Assembly: GCA_947458265.1 (NCBI GenBank)
Contig: CANGYF010000005.1
Span: forward strand, 186,001-250,000
Direction of reading: 5' to 3'
Length of the DNA: 64,000 bases
Source of the DNA: Betaproteobacteria bacterium
GTDB lineage: Bacteria; Pseudomonadota; Gammaproteobacteria; Burkholderiales; CAIKXV01
The position numbers were made by a program, and so were the translations under genes. The notes beneath the pieces are model-generated. The model saw only the letters and a program-made list of their open reading frames with translations. It did no database searches and was not told the origin of the DNA. This document shows, in pieces, positions 63,377 to 64,000 of the stretch. How positions within the stretch are numbered: the stretch's first letter is position 1; every line of letters starts with the position of its first letter.

Positions 63377-64000
63377 CTAGCCGGGCCTCGGTCCGTCCGG
63401 CTCGCTGCGCTTCGGTGCCCCGGCTGCCAGCACGCGCAGGAAAGTCTCGTCGGCATCGACCCATGCTTCATGCCGATGACGGCGATACAGGTCGAACACC
63501 GGATCGATCACGTCCAGTCGCGGCTGGTCGCCGGTGTAGGGACGGTTCAGCACGATCGAGAAGTAGCCATCGCGCCGGTACGGGTTTCCCGATGGGCCGG
63601 CACTGAGGAACCACACGGTGTAGTTGAGCCCGCCGCCCTGGCAACTCACCGGTTCGGCCGAGAACAGCACCCGGACGACGATACCGAGCGACAGATGGCA
63701 ATGGTGGTCGTCCTGCGCGCCGATCTGCCAGGACACATACCCGTCTTCCTCGTGCCGGTGCAGGCCGTCGAGGCGCTCGGTCTTGAACTCGATCAGCGCG
63801 CGGTCGCGGAAGATGACCAGCGAGGCGTCGCGCAGCGCGAGCGCCTGCCTGAGCATGTCGAGGCACAGGGGATCGGATGCCGGATCGGCGCTCGAGGCCG
63901 TGGCAGGACACAGCGCAGCCAGCGCCTCCGGCCAGGACGGCACCGAGGACTGCCCGGTTGCCTCTGCGATCGCCGCCAGGATCTGCGGCGCGACCGGACC
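63377..64000 (-). CDS. Hypothetical protein, 5' end outside window
   Basis: The frame is open to the window edge and about 207 codons are seen. I do not recognise the family. Visible features: VIFRDRALIEFKTERLDGLHRHEEDGYVSW, a His/Asp-rich segment GAQDDHHCHLSLG, WFLSAGPSGNPYRRDGYFSIVLNRPYTGDQPRLD, and a C-terminus rich in Arg/Pro. No signal peptide can be judged. It is convergent with the nitrile hydratase activator (27-nt gap). Confidence 0.6.
   Translation of the reverse strand, partial: GPVAPQILAAIAEATGQSSVPSWPEALAALCPATASSADPASDPLCLDMLRQALALRDASLVIFRDRALIEFKTERLDGLHRHEEDGYVSWQIGAQDDHHCHLSLGIVVRVLFSAEPVSCQGGGLNYTVWFLSAGPSGNPYRRDGYFSIVLNRPYTGDQPRLDVIDPVFDLYRRHRHEAWVDADETFLRVLAAGAPKRSEPDGPRPG

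Overview
The window is GC-rich chromosomal DNA of a betaproteobacterium, most likely Burkholderiales. The evidence is coding density of about 90 percent with many ATGA/GTGA stop-start overlaps, housekeeping genes in a betaproteobacterial style (coaBC-dut, clpS-clpA beside cspA, queA-tgt-yajC-secD-secF), and a large set of Bug/TctC-type periplasmic solute-binding proteins. I see no phage, insertion sequence, integrase or CRISPR array. The DNA reads as a stable chromosome carrying a dense catabolic repertoire.

Layout. 1-930: end of coaBC, then dut. 1020-5819: leftward run of a cupin dioxygenase, an FAH-family hydrolase, a Bug protein, a BMP-domain protein and a second Bug protein. 5802-14340: DUF192 protein, alpha/beta hydrolase, YbiB-like transferase, D-amino-acid dehydrogenase-like flavoprotein, DUF2007/zinc-ribbon protein, luciferase-like monooxygenase, patatin/POTRA/beta-barrel protein and HslR. 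14602-19565: a Bug gene, a Rieske oxygenase, and a three-gene nitrile hydratase-family cluster whose beta subunit is split in two, as in thiocyanate hydrolase, followed by another Bug gene. 19666-25238: LysE exporter, metallo-beta-lactamase-fold hydrolase, DUF3617 protein, two tandem ACMSD-like amidohydrolases, a 3-hydroxyacyl-CoA dehydrogenase and RidA. 25298-30293: a redox block with a triheme and a diheme cytochrome c and a catalytically dead HtrA-like protein, divergent from a flavocytochrome c sulfide dehydrogenase pair (fccAB). 30396-36955: third amidohydrolase, clpA, clpS, cold-shock gene, a tiny secreted Lys/Glu-rich protein, nudJ and mnmA. 37003-48126: four-gene overlapping or abutting array (Bug, carbamoylase-type M20 hydrolase, hyuA, hyuB), a BKACE-family enzyme, further Bug genes, and a divergent two-subunit aconitase-superfamily hydro-lyase. 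48232-56113: purB, dedA, secF-secD-yajC, tgt and queA. 56214-64000: tRNA-Leu(CAA), a cyclic-nucleotide-binding protein, an AI-2E family permease, a TauD-type dioxygenase, a GGDEF-EAL-PAS protein, a conventional cobalt-type nitrile hydratase operon (alpha, beta, activator), and the 3' part of an unidentified gene.

How the parts may work together. Seven Bug proteins each lie beside a degradative enzyme set, without TctA/TctB membrane partners in the window. This suggests uptake or sensing of small organic acids feeding amidohydrolase, hydantoin/lactam, nitrile and ring-cleavage chemistry. The split nitrile hydratase-family cluster could be a thiocyanate hydrolase or a three-subunit nitrile hydratase. 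If it acts on thiocyanate, the nearby fccAB sulfide dehydrogenase and extra cytochromes would give a route to oxidise the released sulfur. That link is inference.

The least explained items are the hydro-lyase with a rebuilt active site (46319-48126), the pseudo-HtrA inside a cytochrome operon (27338-28489), recurrent -10-box/6-nt/ATG arrangements that predict leaderless mRNAs, a four-copy 13-bp tandem array between hslR and a Bug gene (14391-14442), a 16-bp direct repeat placed just before two start codons (7553 and 8585), and a related palindromic intergenic repeat found only between convergent genes.
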